Origin: Xanthobacteraceae bacterium
Lineage (GTDB): Bacteria; Pseudomonadota; Alphaproteobacteria; Rhizobiales; Xanthobacteraceae
Direction of reading: 5' to 3'
DNA length: 6,058 nt
Assembly: GCA_030044035.1 (NCBI GenBank)
Contig: JASHWN010000461.1
Span: 1-6,058 of the forward strand
Below are positions 1 through 5,543 of the stretch, in pieces. The notes beneath the pieces are model-generated. The model did no database searches. It saw nothing but the letters and a program-made list of their open reading frames with translations, and was not told the DNA's origin. Positions within the stretch are counted from its first letter, which is position 1. The number at the start of each line of letters is the position of its first letter. The translations under genes were made by a program, and so were the position numbers.

Positions 1-105
1 ATCTCGACGTTTCTGGTCGGCGAAAGCTTGATGCGCCAGGACGACGTGGCCGCCGCGACGCGCGCTTTGCTGGCGCCGAGCGCGGCGCTCGCGCATGCAA
101 GATAG
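1..105 (+). CDS. trpC: Indole-3-glycerol phosphate synthase, C-terminal end (partial)
   Basis: The window opens inside this gene; 34 codons and a TAG stop remain. The visible peptide carries [13 protein letters not shown], the C-terminal phosphate-binding strand-loop and following helix typical of TrpC TIM barrels. TrpC is cytoplasmic and closes the indole ring of indole-3-glycerol phosphate from CdRP in tryptophan synthesis. The tail after this motif is short and Ala-rich, as expected for the end of the protein. The stop lies 4 bases before the preferred moaC start (or overlaps a possible earlier moaC ATG at 95), so the two are almost certainly co-transcribed; trpC-moaC-moeA is a familiar order in Hyphomicrobiales. 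The assignment rests on one motif plus context, because most of the protein lies outside the window. Confidence 0.88.
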   Translation: MSTFLVGESLMRQDDVAAATRALLAPSAALAHAR

Positions 106-109
106 TGCC

Positions 110-616
110 GTGGCCCGGCGCGCCGCCAAAAAGCACCAAAAACTGAGCCATATCGGCGCCAGTGGCGACGCCCGCATGGTGGACGTCTCGGCCAAGCCCG
201 CGACCGAGCGCGTTGCGATCGCCGAAGGCCGCGTGCGGATGGAGCCGCAGACGCTTAAGCTTGTGCAAAGCGGTAACGCCAAGAAGGGCGACGTATTGGG
301 CGCCGCGCGCATCGCCGGCATCATGGCGGCGAAGCGGACCCACGAATTGATTCCGCTGTGTCATCCGCTGACGCTGACCCAGGTCAAGGTCGACGTGGCG
401 CCCGACGTCAAGCTGCCCGGTGTCGCGGTGCGTGCCGAGGTCAGGGTGTTGGGCCAAACCGGCGTCGAGATGGAAGCGCTGACCGCCGTCTCGGTCGCCT
501 GCCTCACCATCTACGACATGGTCAAGGCGGTCGAGCGCGGCATGCGCATCGAGGGCATCCGGCTCGTCGAGAAGCACGGCGGCAAGAGCGGCCATTTTCG
601 CGCGAAGGAGTTTTGA
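110..616 (+). CDS. moaC: Cyclic pyranopterin monophosphate synthase MoaC
   Basis: MoaC converts 3',8-cyclo-7,8-dihydro-GTP, the MoaA product, to cyclic pyranopterin monophosphate in molybdenum-cofactor synthesis. The whole protein matches the family: [16 protein letters not shown] near the N terminus, KKGDV with the equivalent of E. coli Lys51 (Lys59 here), LIPLCHPL (His85), [20 protein letters not shown] with Asp136 and Lys139 in the active-site region, and a C-terminal GGKSGHFRA. It is a cytoplasmic hexamer in characterised members. I chose GTG at 110 (168 residues) because it gives an N terminus starting MARRAAKK, like rhizobial homologues as I recall them; ATG at 95 would add five residues and overlap trpC by 11 bases. 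Neither start has a clear ribosome-binding site, which suggests translational coupling to trpC. moeA follows after a 3-base gap. Confidence 0.95.
   Translation: MARRAAKKHQKLSHIGASGDARMVDVSAKPATERVAIAEGRVRMEPQTLKLVQSGNAKKGDVLGAARIAGIMAAKRTHELIPLCHPLTLTQVKVDVAPDVKLPGVAVRAEVRVLGQTGVEMEALTAVSVACLTIYDMVKAVERGMRIEGIRLVEKHGGKSGHFRAKEF
605..610 (+). promoter_or_regulatory. Ribosome-binding site of moeA
   Basis: AAGGAG lies inside the last codons of moaC, nine bases before the GTG at 620. It supports that GTG as the moeA start and fits translational coupling of the two genes. Confidence 0.7.
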
Positions 617-619
617 GCC

Positions 620-1831
620 GTGGCGTTGCTGTCGGTTGCCGAGGCACTCGAACGCGTGTTGGCGGGGGCGAAGCCGCTGCCGGCCGACGAAGTGCCGCTC
701 GATGAAGCCGACGGCCGTGTGCTGGCCTACGATCTCAAAGCGCGCCGCACCCAGCCGCCGGCGGACATGTCGGCCATGGACGGCTATGCGGTACGCTCAG
801 CCGACGTTGCCGGCGCGCCGGTGCGGCTGAAAATCATCGGCGAGGTTGCCGCCGGGCGGCCGTTCAAGGCCGTGGTCGGCGCGGGTGAGGCGGCGCGCAT
901 CTTTACCGGCGGCGTGGTGCCGTCGGGCGCCGATGCCATCGTCGTCCAGGAAGTGACCAAAAAACTCGAGGGCGGCTTCGTCGAGGTTGAGAAACCGAGC
1001 AGCAAGGGTCGCCATGTCCGCGAGCGGGGGCTCGATTTCCGCGCCGGCGAGGTGCTGCTCGCCAAGGGCCATCGCCTCACCGCGCGCGACCTGCAGCTCG
1101 CCGCCGGCATGAACCATCCGCTTGTTCCGGTGCATCGCCGGCCGAAACTCGCGATGTTCGCAACCGGCGACGAGCTGGTCGCGCCCGGCATGGAGCCGGG
1201 GCCCGGGCAGATCGTCTATTCCAACGGCTTTGCGTTGGCCGCTCTCGCTCGCGCCGAAGGCGCCGAGGTGATCGATCTCGGCGTGGTCGGCGACAAGCTC
1301 GACGCAACGGTCGCCACGGTGCGCGAGGCGCGCGCGCTCGACGCCGATATTCTGCTCACCACCGGCGGCGCCTCGGTCGGCGAATACGATCTGGTGCAGG
1401 CGGCCTTCGCCAAGGAAGGCATGGCGCTGTCGTTCTGGAAAGTGGCGATGCGGCCGGGCCGCCCGCTGATGCACGGCCGGCTCGGCGCCATGGCGGTGCT
1501 CGGGCTGCCGGGCAATCCGGTGTCGTCGTATGTGTGCGCGTTTCTGTTCCTGGTGCCGCTCATCCGCCTGCTGTGCGGGCGTGACGATCTTACGACGCCG
1601 ACCGAGACCGCGCGGCTCGGCCGCGATCTGCCGGAAAACGACGAGCGCGCCGATTATTTGCGCTCCGCGCTGCGCGATGGAGCCGACGGCCCGGTCGCCA
1701 CCCCCTTCCCTGTTCAGGACAGCTCGATGATGACGCCGCTCGCCAAGGCCGATTGCCTTGTCATCCGCGAGCCATATGCGCCACCGGCCAAAGCCGGCGA
1801 GCAATGTACGATCATGCGGTTGCCGCGCTGA
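620..1831 (+). CDS. moeA: Molybdopterin molybdenumtransferase MoeA
   Basis: MoeA inserts molybdate into adenylylated molybdopterin, the last step of basic Moco synthesis in the cytoplasm. The 403-residue product has normal family length and motif order: PPADMSAMDGYAVR (residues 47-59, with Asp54), FTGGVVPSGADAIVVQE (95-111), RERGLDF (134-140), the MogA-like domain with ATGDEL (181-186, Glu185), DILLTTGGASVGEYD (243-257) and LPGNPVSS (296-303), then a small C-terminal beta domain from about 330. The start is GTG, set by AAGGAG nine bases upstream and by the N terminus expected for the family. It is three bases behind moaC, in the same operon. No frameshift or missing catalytic residue is visible. 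A degraded copy of its last codons lies downstream at 3615-3649. The E. coli paralogue Cnx1E/GlpR-like alternatives do not fit; MoeA is clear. Confidence 0.96.
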   Translation: MALLSVAEALERVLAGAKPLPADEVPLDEADGRVLAYDLKARRTQPPADMSAMDGYAVRSADVAGAPVRLKIIGEVAAGRPFKAVVGAGEAARIFTGGVVPSGADAIVVQEVTKKLEGGFVEVEKPSSKGRHVRERGLDFRAGEVLLAKGHRLTARDLQLAAGMNHPLVPVHRRPKLAMFATGDELVAPGMEPGPGQIVYSNGFALAALARAEGAEVIDLGVVGDKLDATVATVREARALDADILLTTGGASVGEYDLVQAAFAKEGMALSFWKVAMRPGRPLMHGRLGAMAVLGLPGNPVSSYVCAFLFLVPLIRLLCGRDDLTTPTETARLGRDLPENDERADYLRSALRDGADGPVATPFPVQDSSMMTPLAKADCLVIREPYAPPAKAGEQCTIMRLPR

Positions 1832-1846
1832 GCGCGGTACTTAATG

Positions 1847-1893
1847 CAAAGCCCAGCGTGAAGGCCCCGGGCCTCAGGCGTGTCTGACCTGAG
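1847..1893. terminator. Decayed intrinsic terminator plus second hairpin between convergent moeA and omp
   Basis: Arms 1851-1858 (GCCCAGCG) and 1865-1872 (CCCCGGGC) flank the loop TGAAGG. They form a stem with two mismatches that is otherwise the same as the perfect terminator at 3668-3695. Next to it, 1871-1878 and 1886-1893 form a second hairpin built on CTCAGG/CCTGAG. The site lies in a 66-base gap between the convergent ends of moeA and the fused barrel gene, so it could serve both. Termination strength is uncertain because the first stem is damaged and there is no long T tract. Confidence 0.5.
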
Positions 1894-1897
1894 CCGG

Positions 1898-3457
1898 TCA
1901 GTAGCGGGTTGCGATCGGGCCGCCGAAATTGAAGCGCCAGACCAGGCCGCTGGCGACCGTTTGCACGTAGGGTGTTATGTGCTCCACATTCGCGCCCGGC
2001 GCGCCTGATGCGGTGATGAATTGCGCGTCGCTCTTGCTGTAGCTCGCGAACCGATACTCGCTGCGCCAGAACAGTCCGTTGATCGGAACGATGCCGGACA
2101 ACGCATATTCGGCTCCGCCGCCGAGGAACCAGCCGTTATAGGTTTGGGCGGATACAGATGAAGGAGTTGGCAGCGTGATAAGAGGAGAAGTGTCGAAGAG
2201 AGTCATTGCGGCGAAACGCGTCTGCGTATAGCCACCGTCGGCATAGCTCAGCAGCGATGGGGTGACCAGATAACCGACGCGGCCGCCGACATACGCGGCG
2301 TTGGTTTCTTTGGCGTCGAAGGTGACAGTCGAAATTGTAGCCACATCGACCAGCTCGGGTGAGTTGCTGCCCGCCAGGCTCATGAAGTCGTAATCGCCGA
2401 AAACGCCGGCGACGACGCGATTGTTGAACAGCGGCGTCTGATAATCGCAGCCGCCGCCGACCCTGCCGAGCCAACCCCGTCCCGCATCGGTGATAGGCAC
2501 GGTTGGTGCAAAACCCACCGAGCTCGTGTTGTGATCCTCGTTCCAGAGGCCGTAGCCGCCGCCGGCATCGAGATAGCAGCCGGTCCAGCTCACCGCCGGA
2601 GGCGGCGGCGCTGGCGGCGCCTTGTAGGCCAGCGCCGGGCCGCTTTCCGCCGTCGCGATCGGGCCGCCGAAGTTGAAGCGCCACACCAGCGAGGATGTAA
2701 TCGTCTGAACGTAGGGCGTTACCTGCTCCGTTTGGCCCTGCACGCCGGTGGCGATATCGAATATTCTAATGTCGCTACTGCTGTATTGGGAAAATCGATA
2801 CTCGGTGCGCCAGAACAGGCCGTGGATCGGCAGCCAATCGAAGTTGAGAGCGTATTCGTAACCGCCGCCGAGGAACCAGCCTTCCGGCGAGTAGTTGGGC
2901 CAAGCCGTGCCCGTTGCGCCGCCGAATGCGGTGGTAATGACCGGCGAATTCGAGAAGTGCGTCGCGGTCCAGCCGCCGTCGACATACGTCAACAATGTCG
3001 GATTGACCAGATAACCGATGCGGCCGCCGGCATACACGGCGTCGGTTTCTTTGGTGGGAAACGTCGAAGGCGAACCTGTCGCCGCATTGATCAAGTCGGG
3101 CGTGTTGCTGCCCGTCAGATCCATGAAATCGTAATCGCCGAACACGCCGACGACGAGGCGATTGTCGAACAGCGGAGTTTGGTAGTCGCAACCGCCGCCG
3201 AACCGGCCGAGCCAACCGCGACCGCCATCGGTAGTAGTCACGCTCAAGCTGCCATCGGTGAAGACCGTAGAGTGGTCCTGATTGAAAAGGCCATAGCCGG
3301 CGCCGCCGTCGATGTAGCAGCCGGTCCAGCTCACGGCCGGCGGCGGCGGTGGCGGCAGCGCTTTGTATACCGGCGCAGGTGTCGCGAGATCCGCTGCGAA
3401 GGTTGAACCTGTGGTCAGAATCAAGCCAGCCAGCGAAGCCAACAAGAGCTTCTTCAT
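1898..3457 (-). CDS. Double-barrel outer membrane protein: in-frame fusion of two beta-barrel domains
   Basis: A 519-residue secreted protein of the small rhizobial outer-membrane barrel type (Omp25/Omp31-like; function unknown). It begins with a Sec signal peptide (MKKLLLASLAGLIL..., predicted cleavage after Ala21 before ADL), then a proline run (35-40). Two homologous domains follow, about 44-269 and 291-519. Each opens with AVSWTGCY, has GGGCDYQTPLF about 43 residues on, and closes with LVWRFNFGGPIAT; the second ends in RY, an aromatic C-terminal residue suited to BAM recognition. The linker (270-290, AESGPALAYKAPPAPPPP) resembles the mature N terminus of a single barrel without its signal peptide. 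There are exactly four cysteines (47, 90, 294, 337), two per domain. I chose ATG at 3457 rather than the in-frame ATG at 3481, which would put MHVARGHA before the signal peptide; the chosen start also has AGGGGG upstream and matches its paralogue. It could form two eight-strand barrels or one larger barrel. Confidence 0.88.
   Translation of the reverse strand: MKKLLLASLAGLILTTGSTFAADLATPAPVYKALPPPPPPAVSWTGCYIDGGAGYGLFNQDHSTVFTDGSLSVTTTDGGRGWLGRFGGGCDYQTPLFDNRLVVGVFGDYDFMDLTGSNTPDLINAATGSPSTFPTKETDAVYAGGRIGYLVNPTLLTYVDGGWTATHFSNSPVITTAFGGATGTAWPNYSPEGWFLGGGYEYALNFDWLPIHGLFWRTEYRFSQYSSSDIRIFDIATGVQGQTEQVTPYVQTITSSLVWRFNFGGPIATAESGPALAYKAPPAPPPPAVSWTGCYLDAGGGYGLWNEDHNTSSVGFAPTVPITDAGRGWLGRVGGGCDYQTPLFNNRVVAGVFGDYDFMSLAGSNSPELVDVATISTVTFDAKETNAAYVGGRVGYLVTPSLLSYADGGYTQTRFAAMTLFDTSPLITLPTPSSVSAQTYNGWFLGGGAEYALSGIVPINGLFWRSEYRFASYSKSDAQFITASGAPGANVEHITPYVQTVASGLVWRFNFGGPIATRY
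1901..2650 (-). repeat. Second internal barrel repeat of the fused omp gene
   Basis: This encodes residues 270-519 of the fused protein and repeats 2651-3394 at an offset of about 741-744 bases. DNA similarity is obvious around the WTGCY codons (near 2571-2630 against 3311-3370) and at the WRFNFGG end (near 1918-1940 against 2661-2684). The copies differ at many positions, so they are old and not an assembly artefact. Unlike the first repeat, it carries no signal-peptide coding sequence. Confidence 0.85.
2651..3394 (-). repeat. First internal barrel repeat of the fused omp gene
   Basis: This encodes residues 22-269, the mature first barrel. It ends with VWRFNFGGPIAT, which would be the C terminus of a single-barrel protein, but runs on in frame into the linker instead of reaching a stop codon. 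Confidence 0.85.
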
Positions 3458-3497
3458 GGCATGCCCCCTAGCTACGTGCACCGGCGCGTGGGTGCGA

Positions 3498-3556
3498 TTT
3501 TAGCGCATGAGGGTGTCGGGGGACTGTCTCTCGGCGGCAACACCCGAAAAGATTCG
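3498..3556 (-). promoter_or_regulatory. Conserved leader/promoter block of the fused omp gene (copy 1)
   Basis: These 59 bases align without gaps to 4520-4578 with 44 identities. The conserved parts include CGCATG-GGGTG, CTGTCTC and CGGCAACAC (+ strand). The block lies 41-99 bases upstream of the start codon. On the minus strand TAAAAT (3497-3502) resembles a -10 element, but the paralogue has TTAGAA there and no convincing -35 is visible. Conservation may reflect promoter or mRNA-leader function, or only common descent from the duplication. Confidence 0.5.
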
Positions 3557-3614
3557 CCGGCTGTGCACCTGTAACGATCACATGACAGGGCCGCTAGCCC
3601 GTCCGCGGAAGAAC

Positions 3615-3649
3615 CCGGCGATCAATGTCCGATCATGGGGCTGCCGCGC
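3615..3649 (+). pseudogene. Relic of the moeA 3' end in the spacer between the two omp genes
   Basis: This stretch matches moeA bases 1794-1828 at 31 of 35 positions without gaps. Read in the moeA frame it gives GDQCPIMGLPR, against GEQCTIMRLPR at the MoeA C terminus. The moeA stop TGA is changed to CGG. The similarity then continues, with small indels, through a copy of the terminator downstream of moeA (to 3693). It is too short to encode anything; it is best read as a breakpoint scar of a tandem duplication that carried the tail of moeA along with the barrel gene. Confidence 0.8.
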
Positions 3650-3667
3650 CGGACGAGGCGCTCATGC

Positions 3668-3700
3668 AAAAGCCCGGGGTGAAGGCCCCGGGCTTCTCTT
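3668..3700 (-). terminator. Intrinsic terminator of the single-barrel omp gene
   Basis: A perfect inverted repeat AAGCCCGGGG / CCCCGGGCTT (3670-3679 and 3686-3695) encloses the loop TGAAGG. On the minus strand it is followed by TTTT (complement of 3668-3671). It starts 26 bases after the TGA of the barrel gene at 3721. It is the intact version of the decayed structure at 1851-1872. Confidence 0.85.
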
Positions 3701-3720
3701 CCGCGCCTAGCTCAGGCCGA

Positions 3721-4491
3721 TCAATATCTAGTCGCGAGCGGTCCGGCGAAATTGAAGCGCCAAACCAGCCCGCTCGTAATCGTCTGCACGTCCTTCTGCA
3801 TGTGTTCTGCAGCGCCCGTTCCCACCGGCAGAACCACAACGTCGGCGGCTTGATAGTCGGCGTAGCGATATTCGTTGCGCCAGAACAATCCGTTGATCGG
3901 AATTATTCCGGAGAGCGCATATTCGGTGCCGCCGCCGATGAACCAACCATTATAGGTGTTGGCGCTGACGGCAAAGGGAGTCCCGGAGAAAGCGATCGAA
4001 TCAAACCGGGCCTGCGTATAGCCGCCGTCGAAGTACGTGAGCAGGTTTGGCGTAACGAGATAGCCGACCCGGCCGCCGGCCGCCCACGCGTCGCGCTCTT
4101 TCTCGGTGCCGGTCAGACCGTTGAGGGAATCCTGAAATACGCCCGAGAAGCCGGTGAAGTCGTAATCGGCGAAGGCGCCGATAACCACGCGACCGTTGAA
4201 TAACGGCGTCTGATAGTCGCAGCCGCCGCCAAGCCGGGCCAGCCATCCCTCGCCTCCGCTATTGACGTTCGGCGAGAGCTGGACGAGGCCCGGATCGGTT
4301 TCCGTAAAGTGGCTCTGATTCCACAGGCCGTAGCCGCCGCTGCCATCGATGTAGCAGCCGGTCCAACTGATGGCAGGCGGTGGAGGCGGCGGCGCCTTGT
4401 AGGCCGGCGGCGGCGTGTAGAGGTCAGCCGCGAGCGCCGAACCGCTGGTGAGAATCAGGCCAGCCAACGACGACAGCAAAAGCTTCTTCAT
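3721..4491 (-). CDS. Single-barrel outer membrane protein, paralogue of the fused omp
   Basis: A 256-residue secreted protein with a signal peptide (MKKLLLSSLAGLILTSGSALA, cleavage before ADL at residue 22), a proline run (34-39), then one barrel domain of about 215 residues starting ISWTGCY and ending VWRFNFAGPLATRY. This size suits an eight-strand barrel of the Omp25/Omp31-like or OmpA-like type. GGGCDYQTPLF supplies the only second cysteine (Cys46 and Cys91). The start at 4491 is supported by the signal peptide and by GGGGG eight to twelve bases upstream, as in its paralogue. It is transcribed away from lexA, with its own leader and terminator, so it is probably monocistronic. Its C-terminal third is closest to the second domain of the fused protein (for example 29 of 40 residues from YNGWF onward). 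No specific substrate or partner can be inferred; a general surface or adhesion role is speculation. Confidence 0.88.
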   Translation of the reverse strand: MKKLLLSSLAGLILTSGSALAADLYTPPPAYKAPPPPPPAISWTGCYIDGSGGYGLWNQSHFTETDPGLVQLSPNVNSGGEGWLARLGGGCDYQTPLFNGRVVIGAFADYDFTGFSGVFQDSLNGLTGTEKERDAWAAGGRVGYLVTPNLLTYFDGGYTQARFDSIAFSGTPFAVSANTYNGWFIGGGTEYALSGIIPINGLFWRNEYRYADYQAADVVVLPVGTGAAEHMQKDVQTITSGLVWRFNFAGPLATRY

Positions 4492-4519
4492 GGCATCCCC
4501 CGGTTATGAGAACTGGGCG

Positions 4520-4578
4520 TTCTAACGCATGCGGGTGACGAATCGCTGTCTCCCGACGGCAACACGGGGAAACATTCG
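4520..4578 (-). promoter_or_regulatory. Conserved leader/promoter block of the single-barrel omp gene (copy 2)
   Basis: This is the counterpart of 3498-3556, with 44 of 59 identical bases and no gaps, placed 29-87 bases upstream of the start codon at 4491. No clear -35/-10 pair is visible on the minus strand. Similarity between the two copies stops soon after 4578, which marks the lexA-side end of the duplicated unit. Confidence 0.5.
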
Positions 4579-4642
4579 GGCATCGCAGCGTAGTTGCAGT
4601 CCAATGCTTAACAGAAGGTGAATCAAAGCTTTATCGTTGCTC

Positions 4643-4679
4643 GCGCTTCAAGCGCCGAGAGGTATCGTTTGGCGCCAAA
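4643..4679. promoter_or_regulatory. Two short palindromes in the omp-lexA intergenic region
   Basis: The 342-base gap between the divergent barrel gene and lexA contains the omp leader (4520-4578), these palindromes and the lexA control region (4739-4784). GCGCTTCAAGCGC (4643-4655) is a perfect 13-base dyad. TTTGGCGCCAAA (4668-4679) is a perfect 12-base dyad, and its TTGGCGCC core recurs at 4699-4706. They could be operator sites for either divergent gene, but I recognise no regulator. In GC-rich DNA some such dyads occur by chance. Confidence 0.3.
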
Positions 4680-4738
4680 TCGCAACCCTAAAAGTTCCTT
4701 GGCGCCGTCCCGGCGTTTCTTCACTTCAAATTAAATGC

Positions 4739-4767
4739 TTGCGGAACACATATGGAACGGATAGTGT
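4739..4767 (+). promoter_or_regulatory. Candidate lexA promoter
   Basis: TTGCGG (4739-4744), a 17-base spacer and TAGTGT (4762-4767) form a weak sigma70-type promoter that would give a leader of about 60 bases. The perfect LexA box lies in its spacer, where bound repressor would block RNA polymerase. The -10 match is poor, so the exact position is uncertain. Confidence 0.4.
4744..4758 (-). promoter_or_regulatory. LexA box (perfect GTTC-N7-GTTC)
   Basis: On the + strand the site reads GAACACATATGGAAC, which is GTTC-N7-GTTC on the minus strand, the direct-repeat SOS box of alphaproteobacterial LexA. It lies 76-90 bases upstream of the lexA start codon. It indicates that lexA represses itself and is induced on DNA damage. 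Confidence 0.8.
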
Positions 4768-4769
4768 CC

Positions 4770-4784
4770 GTTCATGATTTGTTT
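4770..4784 (+). promoter_or_regulatory. Second, near-perfect LexA box (GTTC-N7-GTTT)
   Basis: GTTCATGATTTGTTT has the GTTC-N7-GTTC form with one change in the last base, in the opposite orientation to the first box. The two boxes share a perfect GAACGG-N7-CCGTTC dyad (4755-4773) at their inner edges. A second LexA dimer could bind here, over the predicted transcription start. Confidence 0.5.
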
Positions 4785-4833
4785 CGACTCGGTCAGGTCG
4801 AAGCGTCCCCCGGGTCCAGAAGAGGAAGCGCCG

Positions 4834-5535
4834 ATGCTCACGCGCAAGCAAGCCGAGTTGTTGCGGTTCATCCACGAGCGCCTGAAGGAAGCGGGCGTGC
4901 CGCCGTCGTTCGACGAGATGAAGGATGCGCTCGACCTGCGCTCCAAATCCGGCATCCACCGGCTGATCACCGCGCTGGAAGAGCGCGGCTTTATTCGCCG
5001 GCTGCCCAACCGGGCGCGCGCCATCGAGGTGATCAAGCTGCCCGAATCGGTGGCGCACGGCGTCGGCTCGGCCCGCTCGCGCGGCTTTACGCCGAGCGTC
5101 ATCGAGGGCCATTTGGGCCGCGTGCGCAGCGCATCCGACGACGAAGGCGGCCGACCGGTGGCCGTGCCGGTGATGGGCCGCATCGCCGCGGGCACGCCGA
5201 TCGAGGCGATCCAGACCCGCAGCCATACCATCAACATGCCGCCCGATCTGCTTTCGACCGGCGAACATTTTGCCCTCGAAGTGCGCGGCGATTCGATGAT
5301 CGAGGCCGGCATTCTGGATGGCGACATCGCGCTATTGAAGCGCACCGAAGCCGCCGACACCGGCGATATCGTCGTCGCGTTGATCGACGATGAAGAGGCG
5401 ACGCTCAAGCGCTTCCGCCGCCGCGGCGCCTCGATCGCGCTCGAGCCGGCCAACACCGCTTACGAGGTGCGCATCCTGCCGCCCAACCGCGTGCGCATTC
5501 AGGGCAAGCTGGTAGGATTGTTTCGGCGGTATTGA
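4834..5535 (+). CDS. lexA: SOS-response repressor LexA
   Basis: LexA represses DNA-damage genes and inactivates itself by self-cleavage stimulated by RecA filaments. The 233-residue protein has an N-terminal winged-helix domain (about 1-67; [30 protein letters not shown] includes the recognition helix), a linker of about 45 residues, and a C-terminal S24-type serine protease domain. The cleavage bond is Ala119-Gly120 in GRIAAGTP; the catalytic Ser154 is in GDSMIEAG and Lys192 in ATLKRF. All the residues needed for autoproteolysis are present. I chose ATG at 4834 because MLTRKQ is the usual alphaproteobacterial N terminus and AGAGGA (4821-4826) lies seven bases upstream; an in-frame ATG at 4774 overlaps the second LexA box and would add 20 residues of no family character. 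Two LexA boxes upstream indicate autoregulation. A hairpin-rich element follows nine bases after the stop. Confidence 0.97.
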   Translation: MLTRKQAELLRFIHERLKEAGVPPSFDEMKDALDLRSKSGIHRLITALEERGFIRRLPNRARAIEVIKLPESVAHGVGSARSRGFTPSVIEGHLGRVRSASDDEGGRPVAVPVMGRIAAGTPIEAIQTRSHTINMPPDLLSTGEHFALEVRGDSMIEAGILDGDIALLKRTEAADTGDIVVALIDDEEATLKRFRRRGASIALEPANTAYEVRILPPNRVRIQGKLVGLFRRY

Positions 5536-5543
5536 TCGCTGAT

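Larger units (their letters stand above)
1794..4578. repeat. Tandem duplication: moeA tail - terminator - omp - leader, two copies
   Basis: Copy 1 spans 1794-3556 and copy 2 spans 3615-4578. In the same order both contain the moeA 3' end (intact in copy 1, relic in copy 2), the TGAAGG-loop terminator, a minus-strand barrel gene and the 59-base leader block. The offset is 1821 bases at the moeA/terminator side and 1022 at the leader side; the difference is the extra barrel in copy 1. The copy junction lies about 3557-3614, where similarity to either parent fades. Confidence 0.8.

Noticed and set aside
797..1804. Long antisense reading frame of 335 codons opposite moeA
   Set aside because: It is a shadow of moeA in GC-rich DNA; its translation is rich in Arg, His and Ala and has no recognisable domain, whereas moeA matches its family throughout.
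2531..3406. Plus-strand reading frame of 291 codons opposite the fused omp gene
   Set aside because: Its composition is Arg/Ala-rich with no signal or domain, and the same frame recurs opposite the other omp gene (3625-4203) because the coding strands are homologous.
1898..3457. Assembly artefact as the source of the double barrel
   Set aside because: The two halves differ at many bases and in loop lengths, so they are not a falsely repeated read; reads would still be needed for proof.
3458..3481. N-terminal extension MHVARGHA of the fused omp gene
   Set aside because: It would put charged residues ahead of the signal peptide; the paralogue starts at the equivalent of 3457, and a G-rich ribosome-binding site precedes that ATG.
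3507..3710. Small 67-codon plus-strand frame in the omp spacer
   Set aside because: It runs through the duplicated leader, the moeA relic and the terminator, so it is not a credible gene.
4774..4833. Earlier in-frame lexA start at 4774
   Set aside because: It lies inside the second LexA box, has no ribosome-binding site, and adds residues absent from the LexA family as I recall it.
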